A DNA stretch of 24,233 nt from Erythrobacter sp. 34-65-8 (GTDB lineage Bacteria; Pseudomonadota; Alphaproteobacteria; Sphingomonadales; Sphingomonadaceae), in contig NCJP01000018.1 of NCBI GenBank assembly GCA_002278985.1, positions 1-24,233 of the forward strand. The letters are read 5' to 3'. The notes below the pieces were generated by a model, which was not told the DNA's origin, made no database searches, and saw only the letters and a program-made list of their open reading frames with translations. Below are positions 23,538 to 24,233 of the stretch, in pieces. Within the stretch, counting starts at the first letter, position 1; each line of letters starts with the position of its first letter. The position numbers and the translations under genes are program-made.

Positions 23538-24233
23538 TCAACGCGTGCGCCGCATACCCGCCCTGTCAGCCGGCGCCGCCGAGCCCTGCTGCATGAACTC
23601 CGCCACCGCATCGACCACGCGCGGGTCAAGCGGCAAGGCGGTGTCAAAATAGGTGCGGTAATTGGCGGACAACCCTTCGCCTTCGACCCGCTTGAGCGTG
23701 TGACTGACGCCGTCCAGCACCAGCAGGCGGGCATCGGGGCGGGCCGCAGCCAGCGCCTGCCCGTCGGCCAGAGCGACCTGCAGATCACTGCCGCCCTGCA
23801 CGATGAGCATGGGCAGCACCGTTTCCCCCGCCAGCCTGGCCGGATCGCGGGCCATCGCATCGATCAGGAAACCCTGCACCTGCGGCGCAAACAGGGGAAG
23901 CAGGAGTGGATTGATCTCCTCTTTCGCCACGGTCTGGCCCTGTTCAAGGCGGGCAATATGGCGCCCCGCTTCTTCGGCCACGGGCGCATTGGCGGGATTG
24001 CGGGTGATCTGTTCACGCAGCACCTCATTGAGGCGGTCGATCTTCACCTGCATCGAACGGAACTTGGGAATGACCTTGACCATGACCACGCTCAAGAATG
24101 CACCCATGACGGGAAGCGCCACCAGCAACAAGGTGGATAACTTCGCGCCTTCGTGCAGCGCCATTGCGACACCCCCGAGACCCATAATTGGGGCCACCAC
24201 CATCATCGTCAACGCCATCTGCAAGAAGATCTG
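23538..24233 (-). CDS. Chimeric ORF: ABC exporter transmembrane segment joined to alpha/beta hydrolase C-terminus (5' truncated)
   Basis: The frame is open to the window edge. Its first ~75 visible residues (…FLQMALTMMVVAPIMGLGGV) match the transmembrane domain of an ABC exporter (half-transporter type): helices at about 2-22 and 29-49, then FRSMQVKIDRLNEVLREQIT, which in such exporters leads to GVRVIRAF. Instead the sequence continues RNPANAPVAEEAGRHIA and becomes the C-terminal part of an S33-type alpha/beta hydrolase, with PMLIVQGGSDLQV (acidic D147) and GVSHTLK (histidine H175). The nucleophile serine and its GxSxG are absent because that half is missing. The result is neither a working transporter nor a complete hydrolase. 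The hydrolase part fits the sphingomonad neighbours; the exporter part looks foreign. Confidence 0.6.
   Translation of the reverse strand, partial: QIFLQMALTMMVVAPIMGLGGVAMALHEGAKLSTLLLVALPVMGAFLSVVMVKVIPKFRSMQVKIDRLNEVLREQITRNPANAPVAEEAGRHIARLEQGQTVAKEEINPLLLPLFAPQVQGFLIDAMARDPARLAGETVLPMLIVQGGSDLQVALADGQALAAARPDARLLVLDGVSHTLKRVEGEGLSANYRTYFDTALPLDPRVVDAVAEFMQQGSAAPADRAGMRRTR
23995..24015. other. Putative chimeric junction (right)
   Basis: Exporter homology ends about at residue 74 (EQIT) and hydrolase homology begins with RNPANAP, in frame. Sequences of both parents have a LREQ-like stretch here, so short shared sequence may have guided the join. Only about 220 bp of the other side is visible. 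Confidence 0.45.

Overview
Most of this window (about 1.78-24.0 kb) looks like chromosome from an alphaproteobacterium of the order Sphingomonadales, probably Erythrobacteraceae or Sphingomonadaceae. The evidence is the high GC content and the gene set: FtsH, omega subunit, DnaB, a UPF0262 protein, a CC_3452-type secreted protein, a DUF3667 protein, and a GTP cyclohydrolase II carrying a degenerate RibB-like N-terminal domain. It is an ordinary housekeeping region with good gene density, short gaps and several clear rho-independent terminators.

Both ends look different. Positions 1 to about 1780 hold the start of an nnrS-like gene, an FNR/Anr/Dnr-type box, a divergent chorismate mutase-SCP2 (UbiT-like) gene and the membrane part of a CopD-like protein. 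This resembles an anaerobic or denitrifying gammaproteobacterium (Xanthomonadales-like is my guess). The CopD part is joined in frame to the first ~130 residues of a DevC/FtsX-type ABC permease that fits the sphingomonad side. At the right end, the C-terminal half of an alpha/beta hydrolase is joined in frame to transmembrane helices of an ABC exporter. Two in-frame joins of unrelated half-genes, one near each end, suggest either assembly chimeras or real recombination junctions.

Core layout: TetR regulator (2266-2889); ftsH with promoter and terminator (2986-5001); DUF3667 and an orphan ParA ATPase on the minus strand; rpoZ between its own promoter and terminator; a phospholipase D/cardiolipin synthase-like enzyme; dnaB (minus); then a plus-strand run of UPF0262, degenerate GH25 protein, cytidine deaminase and DUF2867. 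Next come a frameshifted M14 carboxypeptidase and a DUF4136 lipoprotein (minus, overlapping by 4 bases), galE, rpmJ, a HAD hydrolase, a CC_3452-like secreted protein divergent from an HxlR regulator, yifB/comM, a Clp-fold periplasmic protein, rpmH, xthA, ribA, a beta-helix protein, and a small membrane protein.

I found no CRISPR array, rRNA, intact tRNA, IS element or prophage. The most interesting points are the chorismate mutase-UbiT fusion beside nnrS behind one FNR-type box, the two chimeric joins, the frameshifted carboxypeptidase with both domains otherwise intact, and several unexplained dyads in promoter regions.
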